Origin: CAZUSO01 sp964622775
GTDB lineage: Bacteria; Bacteroidota; Bacteroidia; Chitinophagales; Chitinophagaceae
Assembly (NCBI GenBank): GCA_964622775.1
Contig: CAZUSO010000021.1
Location: forward strand, 1 to 47,570
Reading direction: 5' to 3'
DNA length: 47,570 nt
The notes beneath the pieces are model-generated. The model worked only from the letters and a program-made list of their open reading frames with translations, ran no database searches and was not told where the DNA came from. Shown in pieces: positions 7,211-15,567 of this stretch. The position numbers and the translations under genes are program-made. Each line of letters opens with the position of its first letter. Position 1 is the stretch's first letter.

Positions 7211-7249
7211 ATTAATAAAAGGCCGGTAAAACCCCGGCCTTTTATTAAT
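7211..7249. terminator. Strong bidirectional-type terminator hairpin
   Basis: Perfect 16-bp stem: ATTAATAAAAGGCCGG (7211-7226) and its reverse complement (7234-7249) around a 7-nt loop. The GC-rich core is flanked by A- and T-runs. It separates the PepSY-like gene from the response regulator gene. Confidence 0.9.
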
Positions 7250-7282
7250 TTTGGAACAATAAAACCGGCAGGTATAAATATT

Positions 7283-8614
7283 ATGGAAAAAATTCTTGTA
7301 GTGGATGATGATGTGACTTTTTCTAAAATCATTACAGGCTATCTCAAAAAGAATGGATACGCGACGGATAGCTGTCATAATATCAAAGATGCCACCGCTT
7401 TACTGGAGGAACGGCAATATGCCCTGCTGCTGCTGGATTACCGCCTTCCGGATGGTACCGGACTGGATGTGATGGCGGCGGCAAAAAAGGCTGGTCATAA
7501 TACTATGGCTATCATCATGACCAGCTTCAATGATGTGCGCACTGCAGTAAGTGCCATGCGCTCCGGGGCTTTTGACTATATTACCAAGCCGGTGAATCAG
7601 GAAGAGCTGCTGATGCTTGTGGAAGAAGTCATTCATCATCGTAACCCTCGGGATGCTTCCGTCCCGGCTTCGTTTTCGTCTTTCGTGGAAGGTATCAGCC
7701 CGGAATCTCAAAAGCTCCGGCACCAGATACAACTGATCGCCCCTACTGACATGTCTGTCATAATTTACGGAGAGAGCGGCACCGGGAAGGAATACGTTGC
7801 GCGCCAGATACATAATCAAAGCAGGCGCTCGGGCAAACCTTTTATAGCAGTAGATTGCGGTACGCTTTCCGCGGAACTGGCGGCCAGCGAACTGTTCGGA
7901 CATACCAAAGGCGCCTTTACCGGCGCTTTGCATAACAAGACCGGAAAATTTGAGGAAGCCAACAGCGGTACTTTATTCCTGGATGAAATTGGCAATCTGG
8001 GCTATGATATTCAGGTAAAATTGCTGCGGGCGCTACAGGAAAAAATCGTAATGCCTGTTGGTAGCAACCGGGAAATAAAATTTGATGCACGCATCATTGT
8101 GGCTACCAATGAAGATATTAAAACCGGTACAAACAGCGGAAAATTTCGGGAAGATTTGTACCACCGGCTGAACGAATTTCAAATCAATGTACCGCCGCTG
8201 CGACAAAGGGAAGCAGATTTGCCTTTATTTGTGGATCATTTTATTGAAGAATCGAACCGTACATTAAACAGATCGGTAAGCAATATTGCTCCCGGAGTGA
8301 TGGAAATATTCGAACAATATGACTGGCCGGGCAATATCCGCGAGCTGAAAAACATTATTAAACGGTTAGTATTATTAGCTACAGGAACAACTGCCTTTAA
8401 AGAAGATCTTCCTGATGATATGCTCCTGGCTATACAGCATCCGCCTGTCGATCCGGGAGCTGATTTAAAGTTGTGGCAGGAGCAAAAAGAAAGAGAACTG
8501 ATTGAAAAAACATTGATCAATGTAAAATATAATAAGCAAAAGGCAGCCCAATTGCTAAACATCAACAGAAGTACACTCTATGCTAAGATGAATAAATACA
8601 AAATCAACGGTTGA
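7283..8614 (+). CDS. NtrC-family sigma-54-dependent response regulator
   Basis: A 443-residue transcription activator with the classical three parts: receiver domain (about 1-118; acidic pocket DDD 8-10, phospho-acceptor Asp52, Lys102 in TKP), AAA+ sigma-54 activation domain (about 134-370; Walker A GESGTGKE 163-170, GAFTGA loop 210-215, Walker B LFLDEIGN near 231-238, WPGNIREL), and a Fis-type helix-turn-helix (about 395-443, KAAQLLNINRSTLYAKM). It should contact RpoN, encoded at 39121-40590 in this window. Its 3' end overlaps by 11 bp the convergent hybrid kinase gene, its likely signalling partner. Targets are not visible. All key residues are present, so it is expected to be functional. 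Confidence 0.97.
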   Translation: MEKILVVDDDVTFSKIITGYLKKNGYATDSCHNIKDATALLEERQYALLLLDYRLPDGTGLDVMAAAKKAGHNTMAIIMTSFNDVRTAVSAMRSGAFDYITKPVNQEELLMLVEEVIHHRNPRDASVPASFSSFVEGISPESQKLRHQIQLIAPTDMSVIIYGESGTGKEYVARQIHNQSRRSGKPFIAVDCGTLSAELAASELFGHTKGAFTGALHNKTGKFEEANSGTLFLDEIGNLGYDIQVKLLRALQEKIVMPVGSNREIKFDARIIVATNEDIKTGTNSGKFREDLYHRLNEFQINVPPLRQREADLPLFVDHFIEESNRTLNRSVSNIAPGVMEIFEQYDWPGNIRELKNIIKRLVLLATGTTAFKEDLPDDMLLAIQHPPVDPGADLKLWQEQKERELIEKTLINVKYNKQKAAQLLNINRSTLYAKMNKYKING

Positions 8615-11102
8615 TGGAATAAGGCGTGCTACTCAGATTGCTGATGAATGTTTTGATTGCTATGATTGCCTGCCCAATCCGCTCCGTATCAATAATCGCA
8701 TTGCGCTGTAATGAAATCTCCAATTCACGAAACATCCTGCCTGTCTTCTTCTCCCCGATCTGAGCCGTTCTTCCGGCAATACGGTGCAGGAGCATTACCG
8801 TATCATGAATATGGTTTTCTTCAATGGCAGATTGCAGCAGAGCGATATCCGAAGCCGTTTCCATAATGTAATGTCGTAAAATTATTGCCTCTTCATCTTC
8901 AAATGCTGATACCGTTGCTGATAATGTATCGTCAAAAATCTTCTTGTCAGCAGCCGGATCCACATCATAAGCAGCCTTTGTATGATGTTGAAGCAAAGAT
9001 AACAGGTCTTTTTGCAGGAACGGCTTTAGCAAAATTCCGTCGAATCCGTGAGCCAGTATTTCCCGTTGTTCAGCTGGCAGAGCCTGGGCAGTCAATGCAA
9101 TGACAGCAATTTGAGCGGCATATCGTTTTTGGACGGCTTCAATGAGCTGAAAGCCGTTCATATCAGGCATCCGGATGTCCATCAGGATTACTGAAGGCAC
9201 TTCAGAAGATCCCATTTCAAGTAAGGATGCTGCCGTATAAAAACAACGGTAGGATATATTATTTTGCTCGAAAATAATGCGGCAAAGCTGCACGATAAAG
9301 CGATCGTCATCCACCAGCCAAATGGTGCCTTCGGGAGGAGTGAATGCCCGGAGATCCTTTTCGGCAATAACAGGCGTTGTTGCTTTCTCATAGGTTATCC
9401 GGAATGTAAAGCTGGAACCTTCGCCGGGCCGGCTCTCCAAAGAAATGCTGCCCCCCTGCCCCTCTACCAGCGCTTTTACAATACTGAGCCCCAAGCCTGT
9501 TCCTTTATATCGCTGTTCCGCAGGCAGATTTACCTGCTCAAACTGATTAAAGATGGTTTCCTGCATTTCATAAGGAATACCCGGGCCGGTATCAGAAACG
9601 GAAAAAATATACTGTGCTTTATCGCCTGAAGGACACTGTGTCACTTTTATTTCCACGCTCCCCGAACGGGTAAATTTCACGGCATTACCCGCAAGGTTCA
9701 GTAATACCTGTTTCAGCCGGAAAGCGTCTCCGGTCAGCAATTCATCTTTTGGCAGCGTATCATGGCTGGATAATAACTGAATGCCTTTCCGGTCTGCCTG
9801 GTGCTTTAAAATAGCGATGACCTCAGCTACCACTTCTGCTATATGGAATACCTGTTTTTCAAAAGTAAAGCTGCCCGAAATAATCTTATTATAGTCTAAT
9901 ATTTCGTTGATAACCTGTAACAGGTGTCTGGAAGCGTCCTGAATTATTTTGACATGGGTCATGTCGGGTTTAGTGTCAAGCTCCATCTGTTCCGAATATC
10001 CGATGACAGCCTGTAAAGGAGTTCTTATTTCATGGCTCATATTGGACAAAAACCTTTTCCAGGAAAGGCTCTGGCGCTCTGCATCTTTTCGCGCCTGCTC
10101 CAGCAATTGTCGATATTTATTGCTTTTTGTGACATCGGTCAGCATCAAAAACATAATAATTACCGCAAAGAAAAAGAAAGAGGCAATGATGACAAATACG
10201 CGGTTCATGCTGCCGTCAATATTTTTTTCGGCATTATTCCGGGTTAATCCTGTCTGACGCGTAATGTCTTTTTCAATTTCCGAAAGCAGATCCGTGATCT
10301 TGTTGTGAAATGAATTTTCAAACTGGTTCAGCGCAATTTCTTTGTTTAAAAAATTTTTCCTTCTCAGGGTTTGTTCTTTACCGATCGCATCAATGATTTT
10401 TTGTGCTTCCTCCTTAATGCTATTTTGACGGGTTTGAATTACTATCGTGTCAATTTTAGTTTCTATCACTTTTTGATTTATGGTTTTACTGATTTCAGGA
10501 GCTTCCTTATTTTGAGCTTTAAACAGTTTTTGCCATAGTCCCTTTTTCGAAACGGACTCTTTAGGGGTCGTTATCGTATCTATTTTTATTGTGCTTTCAC
10601 TTGCTTCGTTGGAATAAATCTGACTGTCCACCTGCGGGTGATCCGTTGAGATAAGGGAATCCAGCGTGGCTGCCTGCTGTAATACGGTATTGTTCTTTCT
10701 TATCTTTCTCCGAAAACCAATGTATTCCACCAGGAGCTTTTCCCTGGTATCGAAGAGCTGTGTCAGGGAATCAATCAGGGCTATCTGGTAGGCATTCCCG
10801 GCACAAAGGCTTCTTAAAGAATCGGAATATTGTCTTAACCTGGGAGATTGAACGGTAAAGGTATCTAAGGAGCTATCCGTTGTTACCATATTCCGGAAAG
10901 ATTTATCGAGTTCATTGACCTCAAAAAAGACATTATTGACAATGATCAGCTTTTTGTTAGTGTAAGCAAGATCTTTTACAGAATCCTGAATTTCCCGGAA
11001 TGCATATTTGTTTACAAAATAAGAACCGATCAAAGCGGCCAGACATAGCAGAAAGGCAGCAATGATTTTTCCTTTAATTGAAGTCTTATATTTCGCATTC
11101 AT
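8604..11102 (-). CDS. Hybrid sensor histidine kinase with receiver and HPt domains
   Basis: An 832-residue inner-membrane kinase. Order: TM1 (about 12-31), a long periplasmic helical sensor (about 32-300), TM2 (about 302-321), HisKA with His357 in MSHEIRTPLQ, HATPase_c (N-box near 464-478, DTGPGI, GTGLGL), a C-terminal receiver domain (Asp642 in LMDIRMPD) and an HPt-like domain with His773 (LLHRIAG). This is a complete intramolecular phosphorelay that should hand phosphate to a separate regulator, most simply the convergent NtrC-type protein. The start is the ATG at 11102; a TTG one codon upstream is less likely. The periplasmic part contains two similar IDTI segments (about 174 and 218) but no sensor family I recognise. 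Confidence 0.95.
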   Translation of the reverse strand: MNAKYKTSIKGKIIAAFLLCLAALIGSYFVNKYAFREIQDSVKDLAYTNKKLIIVNNVFFEVNELDKSFRNMVTTDSSLDTFTVQSPRLRQYSDSLRSLCAGNAYQIALIDSLTQLFDTREKLLVEYIGFRRKIRKNNTVLQQAATLDSLISTDHPQVDSQIYSNEASESTIKIDTITTPKESVSKKGLWQKLFKAQNKEAPEISKTINQKVIETKIDTIVIQTRQNSIKEEAQKIIDAIGKEQTLRRKNFLNKEIALNQFENSFHNKITDLLSEIEKDITRQTGLTRNNAEKNIDGSMNRVFVIIASFFFFAVIIMFLMLTDVTKSNKYRQLLEQARKDAERQSLSWKRFLSNMSHEIRTPLQAVIGYSEQMELDTKPDMTHVKIIQDASRHLLQVINEILDYNKIISGSFTFEKQVFHIAEVVAEVIAILKHQADRKGIQLLSSHDTLPKDELLTGDAFRLKQVLLNLAGNAVKFTRSGSVEIKVTQCPSGDKAQYIFSVSDTGPGIPYEMQETIFNQFEQVNLPAEQRYKGTGLGLSIVKALVEGQGGSISLESRPGEGSSFTFRITYEKATTPVIAEKDLRAFTPPEGTIWLVDDDRFIVQLCRIIFEQNNISYRCFYTAASLLEMGSSEVPSVILMDIRMPDMNGFQLIEAVQKRYAAQIAVIALTAQALPAEQREILAHGFDGILLKPFLQKDLLSLLQHHTKAAYDVDPAADKKIFDDTLSATVSAFEDEEAIILRHYIMETASDIALLQSAIEENHIHDTVMLLHRIAGRTAQIGEKKTGRMFRELEISLQRNAIIDTERIGQAIIAIKTFISNLSSTPYSINR

Positions 11103-11306
11103 CAATGGATATTCCGGATCTTTTTGCCATGAATATAATATGGAATAAGCATTTTCATACAGAAAAGATAGTTAAAGTTAATAATAACAGACTTAGCCGG
11201 CAAGAGACAATACGTATTTTAAGACACTATTTGCTCCTGTCGGTTCACCAATTATCTGGGTACGCAAAAACATGAGTTCCTGAAGAAACCGGTCAAATAA
11301 GTTTCC

Positions 11307-12227
11307 CTACTTGATGAACGCACGGGCATTCGGTGTGCCCTGAACAATTCGGATGAAAATATCATTTAAAGAAGGTAAAATCTCTTCAAAAGATAAAATG
11401 GTATTGCCGCGTTGAATAAAAAAGCTCAAAATGTCATTTGAGTTGACATTTTCATCCAACTGAAACACTATGGCATTGCCCTTTTCCTGAAGCACCCGGA
11501 TATTAGCCGGAAAATCTCCGGTAGGCGGCCGGGATAATTCCATCCGGAAAATATGTTCTTTAAAGTCCTGCTTAACCTGCTTTACCGGGCCGTTCAACAC
11601 ATTTCTGCCCAGATTCATCAGCATAATTTCATCGCAGATTTCTTCTACCTGTTCCATCCTGTGTGTACTGAAAATAACAGTGGTACCTTCTTTCGCCAAA
11701 CGGAAAATTTCATCTTTCAACACATCGGCATTTACAGGATCCAGCCCGCTGAACGGCTCATCCAATATCAGTAATTTCGGTTCATGAATAACAGTTGTTA
11801 CAAATTGCAGCTTCTGGCTCATCCCTTTACTCAGATCCTCCACTTTTTTATTCCACCAGGATTCCATATTCAGGCGCACAAACCATTCCCTGGTTTTCCC
11901 TTCAGCCTCTGCCCTGCCCAACCCCTTCAGTTGCGCCAGGTATAAAGCCTGCTCGCCAATCTTCATTTTTTTATACAGCCCGCGTTCCTCCGGCATATAG
12001 CCCATCTCAATAGTATGTATTTTAGGATTAAAAGGCTGATCATTGAAGAAAATATTACCACCATCCGGATAGAAAATACCGGTGATCATCCTTAACAGGG
12101 TACTTTTTCCGGCACCGTTTGGCCCTAATAATCCGAAGATGCTGCCTTGCCTGATGTCAAAGCTGACATCATCTACAGCAAGCTGCGTTGCATATTGTTT
12201 AGTGATGTGCTGAACAGATAATACCAT
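11307..12227 (-). CDS. ABC transporter ATP-binding protein, NatA-like
   Basis: A 306-residue ATPase of the ABC-2 export type: Walker A GPNGAGKST (about 34-42), ABC signature LSKGMSQ, Walker B LLILDEPFSGLDP, switch His in IFSTHRM, and a C-terminal extension typical of NatA-like subunits (about 215-306). It should energise an ABC-2 permease. No permease gene is adjacent; the best match in the window is the NatB-like permease at 23182-24474, 11 kb away. Substrate unknown. About 70 bp separates it from tsaE upstream on the same strand. Confidence 0.93.
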   Translation of the reverse strand: MVLSVQHITKQYATQLAVDDVSFDIRQGSIFGLLGPNGAGKSTLLRMITGIFYPDGGNIFFNDQPFNPKIHTIEMGYMPEERGLYKKMKIGEQALYLAQLKGLGRAEAEGKTREWFVRLNMESWWNKKVEDLSKGMSQKLQFVTTVIHEPKLLILDEPFSGLDPVNADVLKDEIFRLAKEGTTVIFSTHRMEQVEEICDEIMLMNLGRNVLNGPVKQVKQDFKEHIFRMELSRPPTGDFPANIRVLQEKGNAIVFQLDENVNSNDILSFFIQRGNTILSFEEILPSLNDIFIRIVQGTPNARAFIK

Positions 12228-12297
12228 TTGTGATGAAATGAATTTTATGAATTGCTAATGTGGTTTTATGATGCCATGCAGAATAAATAATCCTGCG

Positions 12298-12720
12298 CTA
12301 ATGGGTTTGCAACTTACGGATATTTTCGCTTACAAAATCAATGGACACCTGAAGTGCAGCTTCCGGCACTAATCCCGGCGCTTTTTCCGGCCATTCAATA
12401 AAGCAATATCCATCCTGCGGGTTCAGTATATCTTCAATTCCGGCCTGAATGGCTTCTTCCTCATCCCGCAGCCGGTACCAGTCCGTATGATAAATAATTT
12501 TCAGCCGGCCATCTTCCATAAATGCATATTGATTGATGAGTGCAAAAGTAGGACTACTGGTCTTTTCCCGAACACCAATTCTTTTACACAATGCGCTGAT
12601 AAATGTGGTTTTTCCGGCGCCAAGGCTTCCACTAAATGTAATTACGGAATAATGACGCGCCAGCTTCCAAAACGCTGCGACCGTATTATCAAGGTCGGAT
12701 AAATCGTAGATTATTTGCAT
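12298..12720 (-). CDS. tsaE: tRNA threonylcarbamoyladenosine biosynthesis ATPase TsaE
   Basis: A 140-residue P-loop protein of the TsaE/YjeE family, needed with TsaB, TsaC and TsaD for the t6A modification at position 37 of ANN-decoding tRNAs. Walker A is SGSLGAGKTT, followed by SSPTFALINQY, a Tyr/His-Asp segment (YHTDWYRL) and the family motif FIEWPEKAPGL. The ATG at 12720 is chosen because an in-frame TTG at 12732 falls inside the -7 promoter box (12730-12737). The family length fits. The mRNA leader would be only a few nucleotides. Confidence 0.95.
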   Translation of the reverse strand: MQIIYDLSDLDNTVAAFWKLARHYSVITFSGSLGAGKTTFISALCKRIGVREKTSSPTFALINQYAFMEDGRLKIIYHTDWYRLRDEEEAIQAGIEDILNPQDGYCFIEWPEKAPGLVPEAALQVSIDFVSENIRKLQTH

Positions 12721-12729
12721 AGCGAATGT

Positions 12730-12737
12730 CAAAAGTA
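12730..12737 (-). promoter_or_regulatory. -7 box of tsaE
   Basis: TACTTTTG on the minus strand, 9 nt before the ATG at 12720. It fixes the start codon choice and predicts a leader of about 5 nt or less. Confidence 0.5.
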
Positions 12738-12818
12738 AAAAATCAAATTCAATATTGGTGTTAGCTTTGGCTATTGGTGCACCCTACCGTGATCTCAATT
12801 TTCAATTCTCAATTAACC

Positions 12819-12848
12819 TTGCTGCATTATTAAAATATTATACTTTTG
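12819..12848 (+). promoter_or_regulatory. Promoter of the methyltransferase gene
   Basis: TTG (12819-12821), 19 nt, then TACTTTTG (12841-12848): a good match to the Bacteroidota TTTG-N19-TAnnTTTG promoter. The ATG follows 23 nt later at 12872. It is divergent from the tsaE promoter. Confidence 0.7.
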
Positions 12849-12871
12849 CAATCCATTTATTTTACAGGCCA

Positions 12872-13684
12872 ATGACCCCGGAAGATTTTTTCGAATTGTT
12901 TTTAGAAGAACTGAAAGTGAATCAGGAGATGAATCATTACTACAAATTCCGGAGTGATGAAAAATCTTTTCATTTCCGAAAAAACTATTTCCTGGAGCGA
13001 CTTCGTTATATCTACAAACACATCAATGATCCTGCCCGTAGCGTATTCGACTGTGGTTGCGGATACGGTACTACCTGCTTTTTTCTGGCGATGAACGGTA
13101 TCGCTACCTATGGCGAAACGCTGGAATTTTATTATGAACAGATCAGGAAACGGGCGCTGTACTGGCAGCAGTTTGGCGATATAAGCCTGTTTCAATACGG
13201 TTATGAAAACTTTTTTGATAAAAAGATTATACCGGCTCAATACGATACGATTATCGTACAAGATACCCTGCATCATCTGGAACCAATTCATGATGCCCTG
13301 CAACGCCTGAATATCTTATTGAAAAAGGATGGTAAAATGGTGGTTATTGAAGAAAACGGAAGCAATATCATTCAAAGCCTGAAGCTCTACCGGCAACGCG
13401 GCAATAATCGCATCATCAATATTTGGGATGAAAAACTGCAAAAGGAGATAACCATTGGAAATGAAAATATCCGCAGCCTGAAACACTGGAGCCGGCTGAT
13501 GCAGGCAAACGGATTTCGTGTTGAGCCGGATTCCATACAATACATTCGTTATTTCCTGCCCTTCCGCTATAACGGACAAAACCAGGATATGCTGTTACGA
13601 AAAGAACGCAGCATTGCGGCGCGTTCGAAATGGAAAAAGGAATACTTATTCTTCGGTATCAATTTTATTGCCGGGAAAAAATGA
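12872..13684 (+). CDS. Class I SAM-dependent methyltransferase
   Basis: A 270-residue protein with a Rossmann methyltransferase fold: motif I VFDCGCGYGTTCFF (about 57-70), an acidic strand-2 end (GETLEFYYEQI), motif IV region TIIVQDTLHHLEP and a post-IV strand KMVVIEENG. This resembles class I methyltransferases acting on small molecules or lipids (Methyltransf_11/12-like), but the substrate cannot be assigned. The ATG at 12872 is chosen because the upstream in-frame extension crosses the promoter. Its stop is 8 bp from the convergent pyrG stop. Confidence 0.88.
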   Translation: MTPEDFFELFLEELKVNQEMNHYYKFRSDEKSFHFRKNYFLERLRYIYKHINDPARSVFDCGCGYGTTCFFLAMNGIATYGETLEFYYEQIRKRALYWQQFGDISLFQYGYENFFDKKIIPAQYDTIIVQDTLHHLEPIHDALQRLNILLKKDGKMVVIEENGSNIIQSLKLYRQRGNNRIINIWDEKLQKEITIGNENIRSLKHWSRLMQANGFRVEPDSIQYIRYFLPFRYNGQNQDMLLRKERSIAARSKWKKEYLFFGINFIAGKK

Positions 13685-13692
13685 CACAAGGT

Positions 13693-15333
13693 CTATACAA
13701 AAATAGCCTCGGAAGAGTTTTCCTTCTTCTTCAGCATATATTCCCTGGCTGTCCTGATGAAAGCAACGAATAACGGATGCGGATTTTCTACCGTACTCTT
13801 GTATTCGGGGTGAAACTGTGTCCCGATAAAAAAAGGATGATCTTTCAGTTCGATGATTTCCACCAAACCGGTTTCCGGATTCGTCCCTACCGGCAGCATG
13901 CCAGCCTTTTCAAAATCTTGCAGATAATCGTTATTGAATTCATAGCGGTGCCGGTGGCGTTCCCGGATATGAGTTTGGTTATAAATGGCTGCGAGCCTGG
14001 AGTTTGCCTGTAATTCACAGTTGTAAGCGCCCAAACGCATAGTGCCGCCTTTGTGCGTAACGTCCTTTTGTTCATCCATCAGATGAATAACCGGGTGTGC
14101 TGCTGCGGCATCCATCTCGGTGGAATGCGCGCCTGCGTACCCCAGCATGTTCCGGGCAAATTCAATGACCGCACACTGCATACCCAGGCAAATACCAAAA
14201 AACGGCAGCTTATGCTCCCGTGCAAAACGAATCGCTTCAATCTTTCCTTCTATACCACGGCTGCCAAAGCCCGGAGCAACCAGCACCGCGTCCAGGTTTT
14301 TCATTTTTTCCCGGACATTTTCAGGAGTTAGATATTCCGAGTGGATATTTCTTACTTCTACTTTACATTCATTCATGGCGCCAGCATGAATCAGGGATTC
14401 AAGAATGGATTTATACGCATCCTGAAGCTCTACATATTTCCCGATTAAGCCAATAATAACTTTTGATTTCGGGTACCGCAATTTATTTAAAAATTCTTTC
14501 CAGCGATTCAAATCCGGTTCGTGACCTAAAGGCAAATCCATTAATTTTAAAGCAATCGTATCTAAAGCCTCCTGCTGCATTTCCACGGGAACACTATAAA
14601 TGCTGTCGGCATCTCTTGCTTCAATAACGGCCTCTACCTTCACATTACAAAAGAGCGCAATCTTCTTTTTTAAATCGTTGTAAAGCGGCTCTTCGGTACG
14701 ACAAACAATGATATCCGGGTTTACGCCATTTTCGCTTAGCATCTTCACGCTATGCTGTGTAGGCTTTGTTTTCAGCTCCTTTGCCGCCTTCAGGTAAGGG
14801 ATGAGGGTCAGGTGAATGACTAAGCAGTTTTCATCACCCAATTCCCATTTCAACTGACGAACGGCTTCGATATACGGCAGGGATTCAATATCGCCGACCG
14901 TACCGCCCAATTCGGTAATGACAATATCAAAATCATTATTATTGCCTAATAACAAAATACGACGTTTTATCTCATCGGTGATATGAGGGATGACCTGAAC
15001 TGTTTTCCCCAGGTAAGCGCCTTCTCGTTCTTTATTAATCACATACTGGTAAATCCTTCCTGTGGTTACATTATTAGCCTGGGAAGTAGGCGTATTGAGG
15101 AATCGTTCGTAATGGCCCAGATCCAGATCCGTTTCCGCCCCGTCATCCGTCACATAACATTCGCCATGTTCATAAGGGTTCAAAGTGCCGGGATCGACAT
15201 TAATATAAGGGTCAAATTTTTGAATGGTGGTTCTGTATCCGCGAGCCTGAAGCAGTTTGGCCAACGAAGCCGCAATAATACCTTTACCCAAAGAAGAAGT
15301 AACGCCGCCGGTTACAAAAATGTATTTTGTCAT
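13693..15333 (-). CDS. pyrG: CTP synthase
   Basis: A 546-residue enzyme making CTP from UTP, ATP and glutamine, the last step of pyrimidine nucleotide synthesis. The N-terminal synthetase domain starts KYIFVTGGVTSSLGKG and has FDPYINVDPGTLNP and TELGGTVGDIE. The C-terminal class I glutamine amidotransferase domain has the nucleophile in FFGICLGMQ and the His/Glu pair in FHPEYKS. Length and motifs match the family fully. It has its own promoter and is divergent from the ABC-F gene. Confidence 0.98.
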   Translation of the reverse strand: MTKYIFVTGGVTSSLGKGIIAASLAKLLQARGYRTTIQKFDPYINVDPGTLNPYEHGECYVTDDGAETDLDLGHYERFLNTPTSQANNVTTGRIYQYVINKEREGAYLGKTVQVIPHITDEIKRRILLLGNNNDFDIVITELGGTVGDIESLPYIEAVRQLKWELGDENCLVIHLTLIPYLKAAKELKTKPTQHSVKMLSENGVNPDIIVCRTEEPLYNDLKKKIALFCNVKVEAVIEARDADSIYSVPVEMQQEALDTIALKLMDLPLGHEPDLNRWKEFLNKLRYPKSKVIIGLIGKYVELQDAYKSILESLIHAGAMNECKVEVRNIHSEYLTPENVREKMKNLDAVLVAPGFGSRGIEGKIEAIRFAREHKLPFFGICLGMQCAVIEFARNMLGYAGAHSTEMDAAAAHPVIHLMDEQKDVTHKGGTMRLGAYNCELQANSRLAAIYNQTHIRERHRHRYEFNNDYLQDFEKAGMLPVGTNPETGLVEIIELKDHPFFIGTQFHPEYKSTVENPHPLFVAFIRTAREYMLKKKENSSEAIFV

Positions 15334-15396
15334 AGTTATTTATTTTGCGACCGGTACGGTTGAAACAGAAAGGTACCTTAACGTAAAGCGGTCATG

Positions 15397-15404
15397 CAAA
15401 GATA
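15397..15404 (-). promoter_or_regulatory. -7 box of pyrG
   Basis: TATCTTTG on the minus strand, 63 nt before the pyrG ATG; leader of roughly 55-60 nt. Confidence 0.55.
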
Positions 15405-15515
15405 AAAAAGATTCTGGTCTTAAGAAAATTGAATCGGCATCAAAGTGGGAATACTGATTGCACCTTCAACCTCCCTCAATCTTGGATCCTCTCTGCCAAT
15501 CTCCTCAATCCCTTT

Positions 15516-15523
15516 TAAATTTG
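15516..15523 (+). promoter_or_regulatory. -7 box of the ABC-F gene
   Basis: TAAATTTG, 44 nt before the ATG at 15568. The -33 region is weak. Confidence 0.45.
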
Positions 15524-15567
15524 TAGTAATTTCGCGGCTTTGATATTATTGATAATATAAGAAGTAA

